From Mariluticola halotolerans (lineage in GTDB: Bacteria; Pseudomonadota; Alphaproteobacteria; Rhizobiales; Devosiaceae): a DNA stretch of 64,000 bases. The position numbers and the translations under genes were made by a program. The stretch spans positions 3,268,001 to 3,332,000 of the forward strand of contig NZ_CP090960.1 of NCBI RefSeq assembly GCF_021611515.1. The letters run 5' to 3'. The notes under the pieces are model-generated. The model saw only the letters and a program-made list of their open reading frames with translations, was not told the DNA's origin and did no database searches. Shown here one piece after another: positions 18,144 through 28,534 of this stretch; position 1 is the stretch's first letter, and each line of letters starts with the position of its first letter.

Positions 18144-19193
18144 ATGCGCGCAGCTATTTTTGAAACCTATAACGGACCGATTGAGGTGCGGGAGATTGCC
18201 GAGCCGGCATGTCCGCGCGACGGGGTTGTGGTGGCGATCAAGGCGTGCGGGGTTTGCCGCTCGGACTGGCATGCATGGAATGGCAGCGACAGCGATGTGA
18301 CAGCGCCCCATGTGGGCGGGCATGAATTTGCCGGGGTGGTGGCCGAGGTGGGGCCGGAATGCACACGTTTCAAGGTCGGAGATCGGGTAACCGCCCCGTT
18401 TATTTTGGCGTGCGGGACGTGTCCGGATTGCCGGCATGGTGACGCGACCATTTGCAATAGTCAGCATGTGGTGGGGTTTTCCGGTTTCGGGGCTTTTGCC
18501 GAGCGGCTGGCGGTGCCGCATGCGGATTTCAATCTGGTCAGCCTGCCCGAAAGCATGGATTTTGTGACAGCCGCCGGGATGGGCTGCCGGGTGACGACGG
18601 CGTTTCGCGGGCTGGTGGACCGGGCACAGGTACGCCCCGGCGAATGGCTGGTGGTGCATGGCGCGGGCGGGGTTGGTCTGTCGGCCATCATGATTGGCGC
18701 GGCGCTGGGGGCGCAAATTCTCGCGATTGATGTGAATGACAATGCGCTGGAAATTGCCGCCGAACTGGGGGCGGGGACGGTGCTGAATGTTGGCGGGCTC
18801 GACCGGGTGGGCGAGCGGGTGCGCGAGATTACCGGCGGCGGGGCGCATGTTTCGATTGATGCCCTGGGGATTACCGAGACTTTTCACAATTCGATTACGG
18901 GCCTGCGCAAAATGGGCCGGCATGTGCAAATCGGCATGCCGCTTGGCCGCCACGCCGAACCGAGCTTGCCCTTGCTGGAGCTGGTTTATGCGCGGCAAAT
19001 CTCGATCATGGGCACGCGGGGCATTGCGGCCAGCCGGTTTTCTGCCCTTTTTGACCTGATCGGGACGGGCAAGATTGATCCCGCCAGACTGGTGACACGA
19101 CGGATCGGGCTGGCGGAAACCGGGGCGGTGATTGAAGGCATGAATGGCTATAGCGGCCATGGCATTGTGGTGATCGACCGGTTCGAGGCCTGA
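18144..19193 (+). CDS. Zinc-dependent alcohol dehydrogenase
   Basis: Medium-chain dehydrogenase/reductase, 349 aa. Catalytic zinc region CGVCRSDWHAW and GHEFAG; structural zinc cysteines in CGTCPDCRHGDATIC (C-x2-C-x2-C-x7-C); NAD(P) Rossmann motif VVHGAGGVGLSAI. The start at 18144 (MRAAIFETYNG) is chosen by family alignment, with TGGAGA upstream; an ORF extension of 23 residues upstream has no SD. Substrate unknown: this branch covers many secondary alcohols and polyols. It is followed after 156 bases by a ThuA gene. Confidence 0.88.
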   Translation: MRAAIFETYNGPIEVREIAEPACPRDGVVVAIKACGVCRSDWHAWNGSDSDVTAPHVGGHEFAGVVAEVGPECTRFKVGDRVTAPFILACGTCPDCRHGDATICNSQHVVGFSGFGAFAERLAVPHADFNLVSLPESMDFVTAAGMGCRVTTAFRGLVDRAQVRPGEWLVVHGAGGVGLSAIMIGAALGAQILAIDVNDNALEIAAELGAGTVLNVGGLDRVGERVREITGGGAHVSIDALGITETFHNSITGLRKMGRHVQIGMPLGRHAEPSLPLLELVYARQISIMGTRGIAASRFSALFDLIGTGKIDPARLVTRRIGLAETGAVIEGMNGYSGHGIVVIDRFEA

Positions 19194-19349
19194 GGGGCCG
19201 GGGCGTGCCTATCGCCTGCCCCCTATTTTTGCTCTCCCAAAACGATTTGAATCGCGATAGGCTTTGCCAAAATGCCCAAGGGGACGGTGGGCACGGCAAG
19301 GTTCTGCCTGAGACTTCAATCGATAGATATTCCGGGAAGAGGAAGACAA

Positions 19350-20135
19350 ATGAGCATTCGCGCGCTGGTCTGGGGCGAAAACGTGCACGAGCGCACCAAT
19401 GAGGTGGTGGCGGCCAATTATCCGCATGGCATGCATGAGCGGATTGCCGAGGCCTTGCGCGAAGACGCCGGTATCACCGCGACGACCGCGACCTTGCAGG
19501 AAGACGAGCATGGGCTGAGCCGGGCAGTGCTGGACAATACCGATGTGCTGTTGTGGTGGGGGCATGCGGCCCATGGCGATGTCGCCGACGAGATTGTGGA
19601 GCGGGTGGCGGAACGGGTCTGGGCCGGGATGGGCCTGATCGTTTTGCATTCGGGGCATTTTTCCAAAATCTTCAAGCGGCTGATGGGCACGTCCTGCGCG
19701 CTGAAATGGCGCGAGGCGGGCGAGCGCGAGCGGATATGGGTGGTCAATCCGCGCCATCCGATTGCCGCCGGACTGCCCGAATATTTCGAGCTGGAGAACG
19801 AGGAAATGTATGGCGAGCCGTTTGGCGTGCCAGAACCGCTGGAGACGGTGTTCATTTCCTGGTTTCAGGGCGGTGAGGTGTTCCGCTCCGGCCTGACCTA
19901 TCGCCGGGGGGCGGGGAATATCTTTTATTTCCAGCCGGGGCATGAAACCTATCCAACCTATCATGATGCGACCGTGGGGCAGGTGCTGCGCAACGCGGTT
20001 AAATGGGCGCATAACCCGCAGGCCCCGGTTGTTGATGTGACCGATGCGCCGAATGTGCCGGTGGACAAGGCGCCTGAGAAAATTGAGGAACGCGGGCCCA
20101 AACTGCACAAGGCGGGCGACAAGGGCCTGCGTTGA
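19350..20135 (+). CDS. ThuA domain protein
   Basis: 261 aa, single ThuA (trehalose-utilisation, glutamine-amidotransferase-like fold) domain: [78 protein letters not shown]. In rhizobia ThuA and ThuB (a MocA-type dehydrogenase) act in oxidation of trehalose and related disaccharides; a MocA-type gene follows here, but no sugar transporter is present. The ATG at 19350 has GGAAGAGGAAG upstream. Probably cytoplasmic. Confidence 0.85.
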   Translation: MSIRALVWGENVHERTNEVVAANYPHGMHERIAEALREDAGITATTATLQEDEHGLSRAVLDNTDVLLWWGHAAHGDVADEIVERVAERVWAGMGLIVLHSGHFSKIFKRLMGTSCALKWREAGERERIWVVNPRHPIAAGLPEYFELENEEMYGEPFGVPEPLETVFISWFQGGEVFRSGLTYRRGAGNIFYFQPGHETYPTYHDATVGQVLRNAVKWAHNPQAPVVDVTDAPNVPVDKAPEKIEERGPKLHKAGDKGLR

Positions 20136-20243
20136 CGGCTTTGCCCGGCGGCCATGGGGGCGGCGGGGACTGTTTTCTTTTCGACACGCTGTTTGGGGCG
20201 AGCCATTGGTGCGGCCTGTGGCGCGGCTGTTATGGAGCGATAT

Positions 20244-21287
20244 ATGCGCATTCTTATTCTGGGCACGGGTGGCATGGCGCGCCAGCATGCCGAACATTTT
20301 GCCAAGATTGACGGGGTCGAGGTGGTTGCCGGGGTTGATGTTGATCCGGCCAAACTGCGCGGCTTTTGCGATTTGCATGATATTCCCAATGCGTTTGCCT
20401 CGCTTGAGGCGGCACTGGTTTGGGGCGAATTTGACGCGGTGGCCAATGTGACCCCGGACAGCGCCCATTATGCGACGACGCTGATGTGCCTTGCGGCGGG
20501 CAAGCATGTGTTCTGCGAAAAGCCACTGGCGACCGATTATGCCAAGGCGCTGGAAATGACCGAGGCGGCGGAAAGGGCCGGGCTGATTGGCATGGTCAAC
20601 CTGACCTATCGCAATGTGCCGCATGTGCACAAAGCCCGTGAAATGGTGCTGGGCGGCGTGATCGGCACGGTGAAACATGTGGAGGCGTCTTACCTGCAAA
20701 GCTGGCTGGTGCAGCCGGCCTGGGGGCATTGGGACAAGGAACATCAGTGGCTGTGGCGGCTGTCGACGGCCCATGGCTCCAACGGGGTATTGGGGGATGT
20801 GGGTATTCATATTCTCGATTTTGCCGTTTTTGGTGCGGCGACGGATCTGGAAAGCGTTTTTTGCCGCCTCAAAACCTTTCACAAGGCACCCGGCGACCGG
20901 ATTGACGGTTATGTGCTCGATGCCAATGACAGTTTTTCGATGAGTGTCGCGTTTGAAAACGGGGCGATCGGGGTGGTGCATGCCAGCCGCTGGGCGGCCG
21001 GGCATATCAATGAACTCAAACTGCGGATTTATGGCGACAAGGGCGGACTTGAGGTGACGCACCGGCCCGATGGTTCGGAACTGCGCGCCTCGGTGGGGGA
21101 AGATGTGCTCAGCGGGGTGTGGCGCGATCTGATGGTTGAGCCGGTGGTGACCAATTACCAGCGTTTTGCCGCCGCCGTTGCCGCCAGCCAGGCCGGGCAA
21201 CCAAGCTTTCGTCACGCCGCGGAATTGCAGAAAGTGCTGGATCTTTCGGTGCAATCGGACCGTGATCATGGCGATCATGCGGTTTGA
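20244..21287 (+). CDS. Gfo/Idh/MocA family oxidoreductase, ThuB-like
   Basis: 347 aa NAD(P)-dependent sugar/cyclitol dehydrogenase. N-terminal Rossmann motif ILGTGGMARQHAEHFAK; EKP lysine in CEKPLATDY; C-terminal domain with LGDVGIHILDFAVFGAAT and VVHASRWAAGH. The ATG at 20244 has GGAG 6 bases upstream; an ATG four codons earlier is possible. Position between two ThuA genes suggests a ThuB-like role in sugar oxidation, which is inference. Confidence 0.87.
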   Translation: MRILILGTGGMARQHAEHFAKIDGVEVVAGVDVDPAKLRGFCDLHDIPNAFASLEAALVWGEFDAVANVTPDSAHYATTLMCLAAGKHVFCEKPLATDYAKALEMTEAAERAGLIGMVNLTYRNVPHVHKAREMVLGGVIGTVKHVEASYLQSWLVQPAWGHWDKEHQWLWRLSTAHGSNGVLGDVGIHILDFAVFGAATDLESVFCRLKTFHKAPGDRIDGYVLDANDSFSMSVAFENGAIGVVHASRWAAGHINELKLRIYGDKGGLEVTHRPDGSELRASVGEDVLSGVWRDLMVEPVVTNYQRFAAAVAASQAGQPSFRHAAELQKVLDLSVQSDRDHGDHAV

Positions 21288-21444
21288 ATATGGTCCCTTT
21301 TTGACCCGAATCGCGGATTAGGATCAGGCAAGGACGCTTGGGAAAACTTTCTCCAGCTTGTCCGTTGCACTTGCATCGGCGGCGGCAAACAGGTTTTCTG
21401 TCGCCCGTTTGGCACCGGTTTTATCTTTCGGGAGACGTTTTTCA

Positions 21445-22092
<648 letters not shown>

Positions 22093-22213
22093 GCGTTAGT
22101 TGTTCACGCGGAGGCCGGGCGACAGCGCCGCGCGGCCTGTGCTCCATATGAAACTTAAAATCCGCATCTCCCGTTATTGATCAGGTAAGCTGGTCGCAAC
22201 GGGAGGTGCAGCA

Positions 22214-23056
22214 ATGGCCGATGAACGTGCTGAGAAACGACCGCGCAAAAGCCGCGATGGGCTGGTTTACCGCCAATCCATCTGGACGCGGGTGACCCAT
22301 TGGGTCTGGGCGGTTTGCCTGTTCTTCCTGCTGTTGACCGGGCTGCAAATCTTTAACGCGCATCCCACGCTGTATGTCGGGCAGGAATCCGGCTTTGAAT
22401 ATAATAATGCAATCTTGTCGATGACCGCCGAGAATACGGCGGACGGGCCGCGCGGCTATACCACGGTTTTCGGCCACAAATTCGATTCGACCGGATTGTT
22501 TGGCTTGAGCGGGCCGCGGCCTTCGGTGCAGGGTTTTCCGGGCTGGGCGACCATTCCCTCCTATCGCGACCTTGGCACCGGTCGGGTGGTGCATTTCTTC
22601 TTTGCCTGGGTGTTTGTGGGCACCATGCTGATCTGGCTGGTGGCGAGTGTGGCAAACAAGCATTTATGGCGGGACGTGGTGCCCAAGGGGCGCGATTTGC
22701 GCCGGATCGGGCAGGATATCCGCGATCATTTACGGCTGCGGTTTGATCACGGGGCGAAATATAATGTGCTGCAAAAGCTCTCCTATAGCGTGGTGCTGCT
22801 GGTCTTGTTTCCGCTGATGGTGTTGACCGGGCTTTCCATGTCCCCGGCGATGAATGCGGCCTGGCCCTGGCTGCTGGAGATTTTTGGCGGACGGCAGAGC
22901 GCGCGCACGCTCCATTTTGCGGTGATGCTGCTGCTGGTGGGGTTTTTCATCATTCATATTCTGATGGTTGTGGCCGCCGGGCCGATCAATGAGCTGCGCT
23001 CGATGATTACTGGCTGGTATCGCGTTAAAAAGACGGAGACGAAATCCGATGAGTAA
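22214..23056 (+). CDS. Cytochrome b/b6 (cytochrome b561-type) membrane subunit
   Basis: 280 aa, four or more membrane helices (WVWAVCLFFLLLTGLQIF; FFAWVFVGTMLIWLV; LSYSVVLLVLFPLMVLTG; LHFAVMLLLVGFFIIHILMV) with histidines for two b hemes (RVTHWVW, RVVHFFFAW, TLHFAV, IIHILM). Like the cytochrome b of Ni,Fe-hydrogenase or formate dehydrogenase, it would link quinol to a periplasmic partner. It overlaps the molybdoenzyme gene by 8 bases, so the two probably form a complex. GGGAGG precedes the start. Confidence 0.85.
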   Translation: MADERAEKRPRKSRDGLVYRQSIWTRVTHWVWAVCLFFLLLTGLQIFNAHPTLYVGQESGFEYNNAILSMTAENTADGPRGYTTVFGHKFDSTGLFGLSGPRPSVQGFPGWATIPSYRDLGTGRVVHFFFAWVFVGTMLIWLVASVANKHLWRDVVPKGRDLRRIGQDIRDHLRLRFDHGAKYNVLQKLSYSVVLLVLFPLMVLTGLSMSPAMNAAWPWLLEIFGGRQSARTLHFAVMLLLVGFFIIHILMVVAAGPINELRSMITGWYRVKKTETKSDE

Positions 23057-23840
23057 GGGTGTGATGACACGGCGCAACCTGTTGCGCGCTTCGGGCAGTC
23101 TGGTCGCCGCCTCGACGCTTGCCGGGTGTGACCAGTTTGATTTTCTCGGGCAGCGCGACCACAAGGTGCGCGATGTGCTCGAAAGTGCCAATAGCTTGAC
23201 CTACCGGGTGCAGCGGATGTTGCTGGGGCCGAATGCGCTGGCACCGGAATACGCTGCCAGCGAAATCCGGCAGGGGCAGCGGCCCAATGGCTCGACCAAT
23301 CCGCAGACTGCGGAATATCTGGCCTTGAAAGCCAATGATTTTGCCGATTACCGGCTGAAAATCACCGGGCTGGTGGAGCGGGAAGTGTCGTTCTCGCTCG
23401 ATGAATTGCGCCGGATGACGGCGCGGACCCAGATTACCCGGCATGATTGCGTTGAGGGCTGGAGCTGTATTGCCAAATGGACCGGGACGCCCTTGTCGGT
23501 TTTGCTGAAGGAAGCCGGGGTGAAGGCCGGGGCGAAATTTGCGGTTTTCTATTGCTATGATGTGCTGGGCGGTGGGCTTTCGGGGGGCGAGGCCTATTAT
23601 GAGAGCTGCGACTTGATCGATGCCAACCACCCCCAGACCATTGCCGCCTATGGGCTGAATGATGAAGTGCTGCCGGTGAGCAATGGCGCGCCGGTGCGGG
23701 TGCGGATCGAGCGTGCGCTTGGGTATAAACAGCCCAAATATGTGTATGAAATCGAACTGGCGGCGACCAATACGCAATTGGGCCAGGGGCAGGGCAGTTA
23801 TTGGGCCGATCATGGCTATGACTGGTATGCGGGGATATGA
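23049..23840 (+). CDS. Tat-exported molybdopterin oxidoreductase, sulfite-oxidase fold
   Basis: 263 aa, sulfite-oxidase/YedY-type Mo enzyme. The signal carries both a twin-arginine motif (MTRRNLLRASG) and a lipobox (STLAGC), suggesting a Tat-exported lipoprotein held at the membrane. The molybdenum-ligand cysteine is in RHDCVEGWSCIAKW. The pair with a cytochrome b resembles MsrPQ (YedYZ), but the partner is a longer cytochrome b561 type, so the substrate need not be methionine sulfoxide. Downstream lie repeats only. Confidence 0.85.
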   Translation: MSKGVMTRRNLLRASGSLVAASTLAGCDQFDFLGQRDHKVRDVLESANSLTYRVQRMLLGPNALAPEYAASEIRQGQRPNGSTNPQTAEYLALKANDFADYRLKITGLVEREVSFSLDELRRMTARTQITRHDCVEGWSCIAKWTGTPLSVLLKEAGVKAGAKFAVFYCYDVLGGGLSGGEAYYESCDLIDANHPQTIAAYGLNDEVLPVSNGAPVRVRIERALGYKQPKYVYEIELAATNTQLGQGQGSYWADHGYDWYAGI

Positions 23841-23880
23841 GCGGGGGCCGAGAGGCGTTGAGGGTTTGGGGGCCACGGTG

Positions 23881-24283
23881 TCATTCCCGCGCAGGCGGGA
23901 ATCCAGCAGCGGGCAGTCCTGCCCGCGAGAAGGTTTCTTCGCACCGCCGACGCGGCGCACTGGATCCCCGCCTGCGCGGGGATGACGTTTCATGGGTCCC
24001 TTGGGTGGCGCCCGAGGGTGACGACAGGTGAAACGGGTGGCTTGTTTGGGTGCTGGGTGCTGCGCTCTCACACCCCTTCTTGCCCGGACTTGATCCGGGC
24101 ATCCATCTTTTTGGCGCGCATCGCGTGGACCCTCGGGTCAAGCCCGAGGGAGAAGGTGGGGGTGGTTCGCGCGTGGCTCTGCGTCGTCATCGCGAGGCGC
24201 GTAGCGACGTGGCGATCCAGAGCGGCAAGTACTGGTGTTCGCCGCTTCTGGATTGCCGCGCGCCTTTGGCGCTCGCAATGACG
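23881..24283. repeat. Intergenic palindromic repeat cluster (types A, B and C)
   Basis: Three repeat units in a row. Type A, 23881-23987: starts TCATTCCCGCGCAGGCGGGA and ends GATGACG, with inner arms GCGGGCAG/CTGCCCGC. Type B, 24081-24150: TGCCCGGACTTGATCCGGGC and CCTCGGGTCAAGCCCGAGGG. Type C, 24185-24283: CGTCATCGCGAG ... CTCGCAATGACG. All recur elsewhere in the window. They are REP/MITE-like intergenic elements without coding capacity. The gap to the next gene (24284-24364) holds nothing else clear. Confidence 0.85.
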
Positions 24284-24364
24284 AGGAGTGTTTCCAGTAA
24301 GGCTGGAAACGTTCCAGCGACAAAGCGGGTGACACGACTCAAGGCTTACGCCAGAATTTGCGCC

Positions 24365-25360
24365 ATGAAAAACAAAGCCAAAGCCAAAAAAACCGCCGCT
24401 ATGCCGCCGATTGTGGCGTTCAATTTTGATGGCAAGGGTGATGGCAGCCAGGTGGTGCCCGCTGACCTCGGTAAATCGCGGGCGGCGGGGGCGTTCTCCT
24501 GGGTGCATTTGCATGGCATGGATGCAAAGGCGGTGGCCTGGCTGCATCAGTGCGGGGTCAATCCCGATGTGGTGGCGGCGCTGACGGCAGAAGAAACCCG
24601 GCCGCGCTGTACCGTGCATGGCGCGGGGGCGGTGCTCAATCTGCGGGGGGTCAATCTCAATCCCGGTGCGGAGCCGGAGGACATGATTTCGATACGCCTG
24701 TGGATTGAGGACAAGCGGGTGATCAGCGTCTGGATGCGGCCATTGGAGGCGGTGCAGGACGTGATCGACGGTATTGAACGCAATAATGGACCGGTGACGG
24801 TCGGTGATCTGGTGGCGCGGCTGGCGCTGAGGCTGGCAGACCGGGCCGAGCCGGTGGTGGCGATGCTGAACGAGCAGATTGATGATCTGGAAGAGCAGGT
24901 GCTGGACGATGTGGTGTCCGTGCATCGCCGGGCGCTGGCGGATGTGCGGCGCATGTCGATTGTGTTGCGGCGCTATATGTTTCCCCAGCGCGATGCGCTG
25001 ACGACGCTGGAGATCGAGGATCTGGCCTGGCTGGGCGACCGGGAGCGCAGCCGGCTGCGCGAGGCGGCAGAGCGGGTGACGCGGCTGGGCGAGGAACTCG
25101 ACACCATTCGCGACCGGGCGCAGATCGTGCATGACCAGATCATGGATACGCGGGCGGAGAACATGAACCGGCAAATGCTTGTGCTGACCGTGGTGGCGGC
25201 AGTCTTTTTGCCGCTGGGATTGTTGACCGGGTTGCTGGGGATCAATGTGGGCGGGGTGCCGGGGGCGGACCAGCCTTATGCCTTTTGGGTTGTTTGTGTG
25301 ATTTTGGTGGTGTTGGGCGTGGCGCAGGCGCTGTTTTTCCGTCATTTCACCAAACGCTAG
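24365..25360 (+). CDS. zntB: ZntB-like CorA-family metal transporter
   Basis: 331 aa. A long cytoplasmic N-terminal domain with a coiled-coil helix, then two C-terminal membrane helices (MLVLTVVAAVFLPLGLLTGLLGI and FWVVCVILVVLGVAQALFF) separated by GINVGGVPG, the form of the CorA GMN loop found in zinc-transporting ZntB. The ATG at 24365 (MKNKAKAKK) begins the family-like sequence; the reading frame continues upstream for 105 codons through the repeat cluster, which is not coding. No good SD is visible. Confidence 0.88.
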   Translation: MKNKAKAKKTAAMPPIVAFNFDGKGDGSQVVPADLGKSRAAGAFSWVHLHGMDAKAVAWLHQCGVNPDVVAALTAEETRPRCTVHGAGAVLNLRGVNLNPGAEPEDMISIRLWIEDKRVISVWMRPLEAVQDVIDGIERNNGPVTVGDLVARLALRLADRAEPVVAMLNEQIDDLEEQVLDDVVSVHRRALADVRRMSIVLRRYMFPQRDALTTLEIEDLAWLGDRERSRLREAAERVTRLGEELDTIRDRAQIVHDQIMDTRAENMNRQMLVLTVVAAVFLPLGLLTGLLGINVGGVPGADQPYAFWVVCVILVVLGVAQALFFRHFTKR

Positions 25361-25686
25361 TCCCCCAACGCAGGGCTGGCCTGCGCTGGCGCGGCGCGAA
25401 TTGCCTTGCTTTTTGGTGGCTTAGCCGCCATATAGGCTGCAACATCACCCCGACACGCTGCTTTGCGGCCTGATTTCGCGGGTGAATGGCTTCTCTTCTT
25501 TCCGGCCAATGCGGCAAGCGGCGAAGCGGGTCCAGGCAACAGGCTTGGGCACGACAGCGCGTTTGTGCGAATGATATTCGCCGCTGCTCGACATTGAACA
25601 ACTGACGCCGAACCGGACAGCACCCGGGCGGTGTCGGCGTGCGCACCTTGGTTTTGCGCCCCGCCGGAAGATGAAAAAGAGAATTT
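25361..25686. other. Long upstream region of the DEAD-box helicase gene
   Basis: 326 bases with no credible gene. A weak promoter-like pair (TTGCTT near 25408 and TATAGG near 25432) would give a 5' untranslated region of about 240 bases with several GC-rich inverted segments. Long leaders are common for cold-induced RNA helicases, so post-transcriptional control is plausible but not shown. Confidence 0.35.
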
Positions 25687-27162
25687 ATGACTATCACTGA
25701 TTTTGCAGGCCTTGGTTTGCCCAAGGAGCTTGTCAGCTCGCTGGCCAAAGCCGGCTTCGACACCCCGACCCCGATCCAGGGCAAGGCTATCCCCGCGCAG
25801 TTGCAGGGCCGTGACATTCTGGGCATCGCCCAGACCGGTTCGGGCAAGACGGCGGCTTTTGGCCTGCCGATCATTGCCGGCATTTTTGCGCTTGAGGGCG
25901 CACCGGCACCGAAATCGTGCCGGGCGCTGATCCTTGCGCCGACCCGTGAACTGGCTGTGCAGATTGAAGAAATGATGCGCACCTATGCCACCTATCGCCG
26001 TTTGACCACGGCACTGGTGCTCGGCGGTGTTTCCCGCCAGGCGCAGGTGCAGAAACTGGCGCGCGGCGTTGACGTGTTGATTGCCACACCGGGCCGGTTG
26101 ATGGATTTGCTGGACGACCGCAAGGTGCGTCTGGACCAGACCCGCTGGCTGGTGCTCGATGAGGCCGACCGCATGCTCGACATGGGCTTTATCCAGCCGG
26201 TGCGCAAGATTGCCGCCGCGATTGGGCCAAAGCGCCAGACCGCGCTGTTTTCCGCAACCATGGCCCCTGAAATCGGCAAGCTGGCTGCCAGCCTGTTGAA
26301 TGATCCGGTCAAGGTGGAAGCCAATATCCAGGGCGAAACCGTTGGCAAGATTGACCAGCAGGTCATTCTTTCGGGCTCCAAGCAGAAGCGCGACAAGCTC
26401 AACGAATTGCTGGCTGATGACAGCCTCAATCGCGTTGTTGTGTTTTCGCGCACCAAGCATGGCGCTGACAAAGTGGCCAAGAACCTTGGCATTGACGGGC
26501 ATACGGTTGCCGCCATTCACGGCAATAAAAGCCAGAATGCACGCCAGAGCGCGCTGCGCGGCTTCCGCGATGGCCGTGTGCGTATCCTCGTGGCCACCGA
26601 TATTGTGGCGCGCGGCATTGACGTGCCCGAGATCACCCATGTGATCAATTATGAACTGCCAGACGATCCGGAAAACTATGTGCACCGCATTGGCCGTACG
26701 GGCCGCAATGGTGCATCCGGTGTGGCGATTACGCTGGTTGACGGCACCGAACGCTCGAAACTGCGCGATGTGGAACGCCTGATCCGGCGGACATTGCCGG
26801 TGACCGGCACCCTGCCTGCGGGCAGCGAAAATGCTGAACAGCGCGGTGCCCCGGCACGGCGTGGCCGCCCCGGCAATGCTGGTGGACGTCCTGCGAATGC
26901 GGGTGGCCGTCCGGGCAATGGCGGGCAGCGCGCAGGCGAAGGCCGCGGCCGCAACCAGAGCCGTCCGCCGCAAAGCGGCACGGACAAGGGCTGGTGGGCC
27001 AAGCTTGATTCCGAGGTTGGCAAGGAAGATGGCGGACGCGGCGAAGGCAAACCTTCCAAGGGGCCGAAGCAGCGTTGGAACAAGCGCAAGAAAGAAGGCG
27101 CTCAGGCCGCCCGCGCCGGTGGCGGTGGCCGTCCGCAGCGCCGCAATACAAGCGCTGCTTAA
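25687..27162 (+). CDS. DEAD-box ATP-dependent RNA helicase, RhlE-type
   Basis: 491 aa. All motifs are present: Q motif (GFDTPTPIQ), I (AQTGSGKT), Ia (PTRELA), Ib (TPGR), II (DEAD), III (SAT), IV (VVFSRTK), V ([10 protein letters not shown]), VI (HRIGRTGR). After about residue 380 a low-complexity basic Gly/Arg/Pro tail (repeated [10 protein letters not shown]) probably binds RNA. Acts in RNA remodelling, ribosome assembly or cold adaptation. A strong terminator follows. Confidence 0.95.
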   Translation: MTITDFAGLGLPKELVSSLAKAGFDTPTPIQGKAIPAQLQGRDILGIAQTGSGKTAAFGLPIIAGIFALEGAPAPKSCRALILAPTRELAVQIEEMMRTYATYRRLTTALVLGGVSRQAQVQKLARGVDVLIATPGRLMDLLDDRKVRLDQTRWLVLDEADRMLDMGFIQPVRKIAAAIGPKRQTALFSATMAPEIGKLAASLLNDPVKVEANIQGETVGKIDQQVILSGSKQKRDKLNELLADDSLNRVVVFSRTKHGADKVAKNLGIDGHTVAAIHGNKSQNARQSALRGFRDGRVRILVATDIVARGIDVPEITHVINYELPDDPENYVHRIGRTGRNGASGVAITLVDGTERSKLRDVERLIRRTLPVTGTLPAGSENAEQRGAPARRGRPGNAGGRPANAGGRPGNGGQRAGEGRGRNQSRPPQSGTDKGWWAKLDSEVGKEDGGRGEGKPSKGPKQRWNKRKKEGAQAARAGGGGRPQRRNTSAA

Positions 27163-27180
27163 AGCGATTTGAAATTTTGG

Positions 27181-27209
27181 AAAAAGGCGGCTTTCGGGCC
27201 GCCTTTTTT
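27181..27209. terminator. Bidirectional intrinsic terminator
   Basis: AAAAAGGCGGC, loop TTTCGG, GCCGCCTTTTTT. A-run before and T-run after make it active on both strands, so it can end the helicase transcript (plus) and the converging DM13 gene transcript (minus), whose stop codon it overlaps. Confidence 0.92.
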
Positions 27210-27630
27210 ATTGGGCGGATTTCAGATCGGCGGCTGCAAACAGGACTGAGAAGGCCTCGCACCAGATGATTGCCGATTTGTACTGGCTGATGTCTGTGCC
27301 TGCTGGCAAGGCATAGGACTGGTTGCCGCTATCGCTTTGCAATTTGCCCAGACTGAGCCATTGGCTGTCTTTGACGTCGCCGGAACGGGTGACATTGCCT
27401 GCTGCAACCAGCCAGACCTTGAGGTCGGGGCCGGGGGTGGTGCTGAAATCGATCAGGTTGAGGGCGGTTTCGCCATTGTCGCCTGAGACAATGCGCACGG
27501 TGCCGGCGCCTTCATGCCCTTCCGCACCGTAAAACATGCCTTCGGCGTGCAAGGTCTCGGCGGCAGAGCTGGTGACGGGCATGGCAATGACAATGCCAGC
27601 GAGGGCGGCGGCGTTGATCAGCGATTTCAT
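27208..27630 (-). CDS. Exported DM13-domain protein
   Basis: 140 aa. Signal peptide INAAALAGIVIAMPVTSSAA, then one DM13 domain: GAGTVRIVSGDNGETALNLIDFSTTPGPDLKVWL, DSQWLSLGKLQSDSGNQSYALP, ISQYKSAIIWCEAFSVLFAAADL. DM13 domains contain a conserved Cys in this WCEAF motif and are proposed to have redox roles; the exact function is unknown. Start chosen at 27630 (MKSLINAAA); an ORF start 7 codons upstream is less likely. Periplasmic. Confidence 0.82.
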   Translation of the reverse strand: MKSLINAAALAGIVIAMPVTSSAAETLHAEGMFYGAEGHEGAGTVRIVSGDNGETALNLIDFSTTPGPDLKVWLVAAGNVTRSGDVKDSQWLSLGKLQSDSGNQSYALPAGTDISQYKSAIIWCEAFSVLFAAADLKSAQ

Positions 27631-27757
27631 GGGCTGGCCCTTTGCGATCATTGAAATGCGGGCATTCTAGGCTGACCGGATGCGCAGAAGAAAGCTCCTC
27701 GCGCGCTGTTGAAGCGGGTGTGATGGGCGGGTTGCACACGGGGTCCTGAAGCCCTCG

Positions 27758-27915
27758 TGGTTCGACGGGCTCAGGATGAGGGGGTAGGTCTTGCCGCACC
27801 CACTGTGTCATTCCCGCGCAGGCGGGAATCCAGCAGCGGGCAGTCCTGCCCGCGAAACGAGTCTTATGCGCCGCCGACGCGGCGCGCTGGATTCCCGATC
27901 GGGTCGGGAATGACG
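27758..27915. repeat. Intergenic repeats (types D and A)
   Basis: Type D, about 27758-27784, with TTCGACGGGCTCAGGATGAG. Type A, 27808-27915, beginning TCATTCCCGCGCAGGCGGGA and ending GGGAATGACG; its central part matches the copy at 23881 closely. The surrounding gap, 27631-27937, has no gene. Confidence 0.85.
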
Positions 27916-27937
27916 TTGGGGATGGGTGCGGTGTTTT

Positions 27938-28534
27938 TTAGTCCAGCGGGATGCCGGCATGGCCTTTTTGGGCCTGATAGGCGGCGGAGAGGTCGTTATA
28001 GAGGGCGGATATGTCGTCGACGCGGGCGACCAGCCGTTCACGGTTGCCCCGGTCGAGGCTGGCGATCATCTGGACGATGTCATGGCTATGCCAATAGGCG
28101 TTTTCGGTATTGTAGCCGCCCGGATCGAGGGTGAAGACTTCCTTGAGGATTTTGAGGTCATGCGGGATGGCGAAGCTGTCGCGGCTGTCTTCATGGCTGA
28201 ACAGATAATAGAAATTGTCATAGCCGCCCCAGGTGATGGCCGAGAGGCAGAGCGAGCAGGGCTCGTGGGTGGCAAGGAAAATGCAGTCTTTCGGGTCGGG
28301 CAGGGTTTTGCGGTCGCGCTCGTAGAGTTTCTTGATCGCGTGCATTTCGCCATGCCAGAGCGGGTTTTCGACCTCGTTATTGGTTTCGGCAATGACCAGC
28401 GACAGATCGCTTTTCAAAAGGATCGCGGCACCGAAAATCTTGTTGCCGCGCGTCACTTCCTGCCGGGTCATGGGCGCGATGTCATGCTCGATGGCGTCCA
28501 GCAAGCGGTCGATCAGCGCCAGGGTTTCGGTCAT
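27938..28534 (-). CDS. Zinc nucleoside/base deaminase
   Basis: 198 aa, cytidine-deaminase-like fold with the zinc site HGE (ENPLWHGEMHAIKKL) and PCSLC (THEPCSLCLSAITWGG). It is the last gene of a minus-strand operon after allE and allA; its start overlaps the allA stop (ATGA). Context suggests a purine-related substrate, such as guanine or an adenosine derivative. A zinc-independent-fold guanine deaminase (GuaD, amidohydrolase type) is already encoded at 43458, so this may deaminate something else. Confidence 0.8.
   Translation of the reverse strand: MTETLALIDRLLDAIEHDIAPMTRQEVTRGNKIFGAAILLKSDLSLVIAETNNEVENPLWHGEMHAIKKLYERDRKTLPDPKDCIFLATHEPCSLCLSAITWGGYDNFYYLFSHEDSRDSFAIPHDLKILKEVFTLDPGGYNTENAYWHSHDIVQMIASLDRGNRERLVARVDDISALYNDLSAAYQAQKGHAGIPLD

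Noticed and set aside
19209-21278. Minus-strand open frame of about 690 codons
   Set aside because: Antisense to the ThuA and MocA genes, whose families are clear; composition is typical of a shadow frame.
24050-24364. N-terminal extension of the ZntB-like protein by 105 codons
   Set aside because: The extension is translated from types B and C repeats and has no counterpart in the family.
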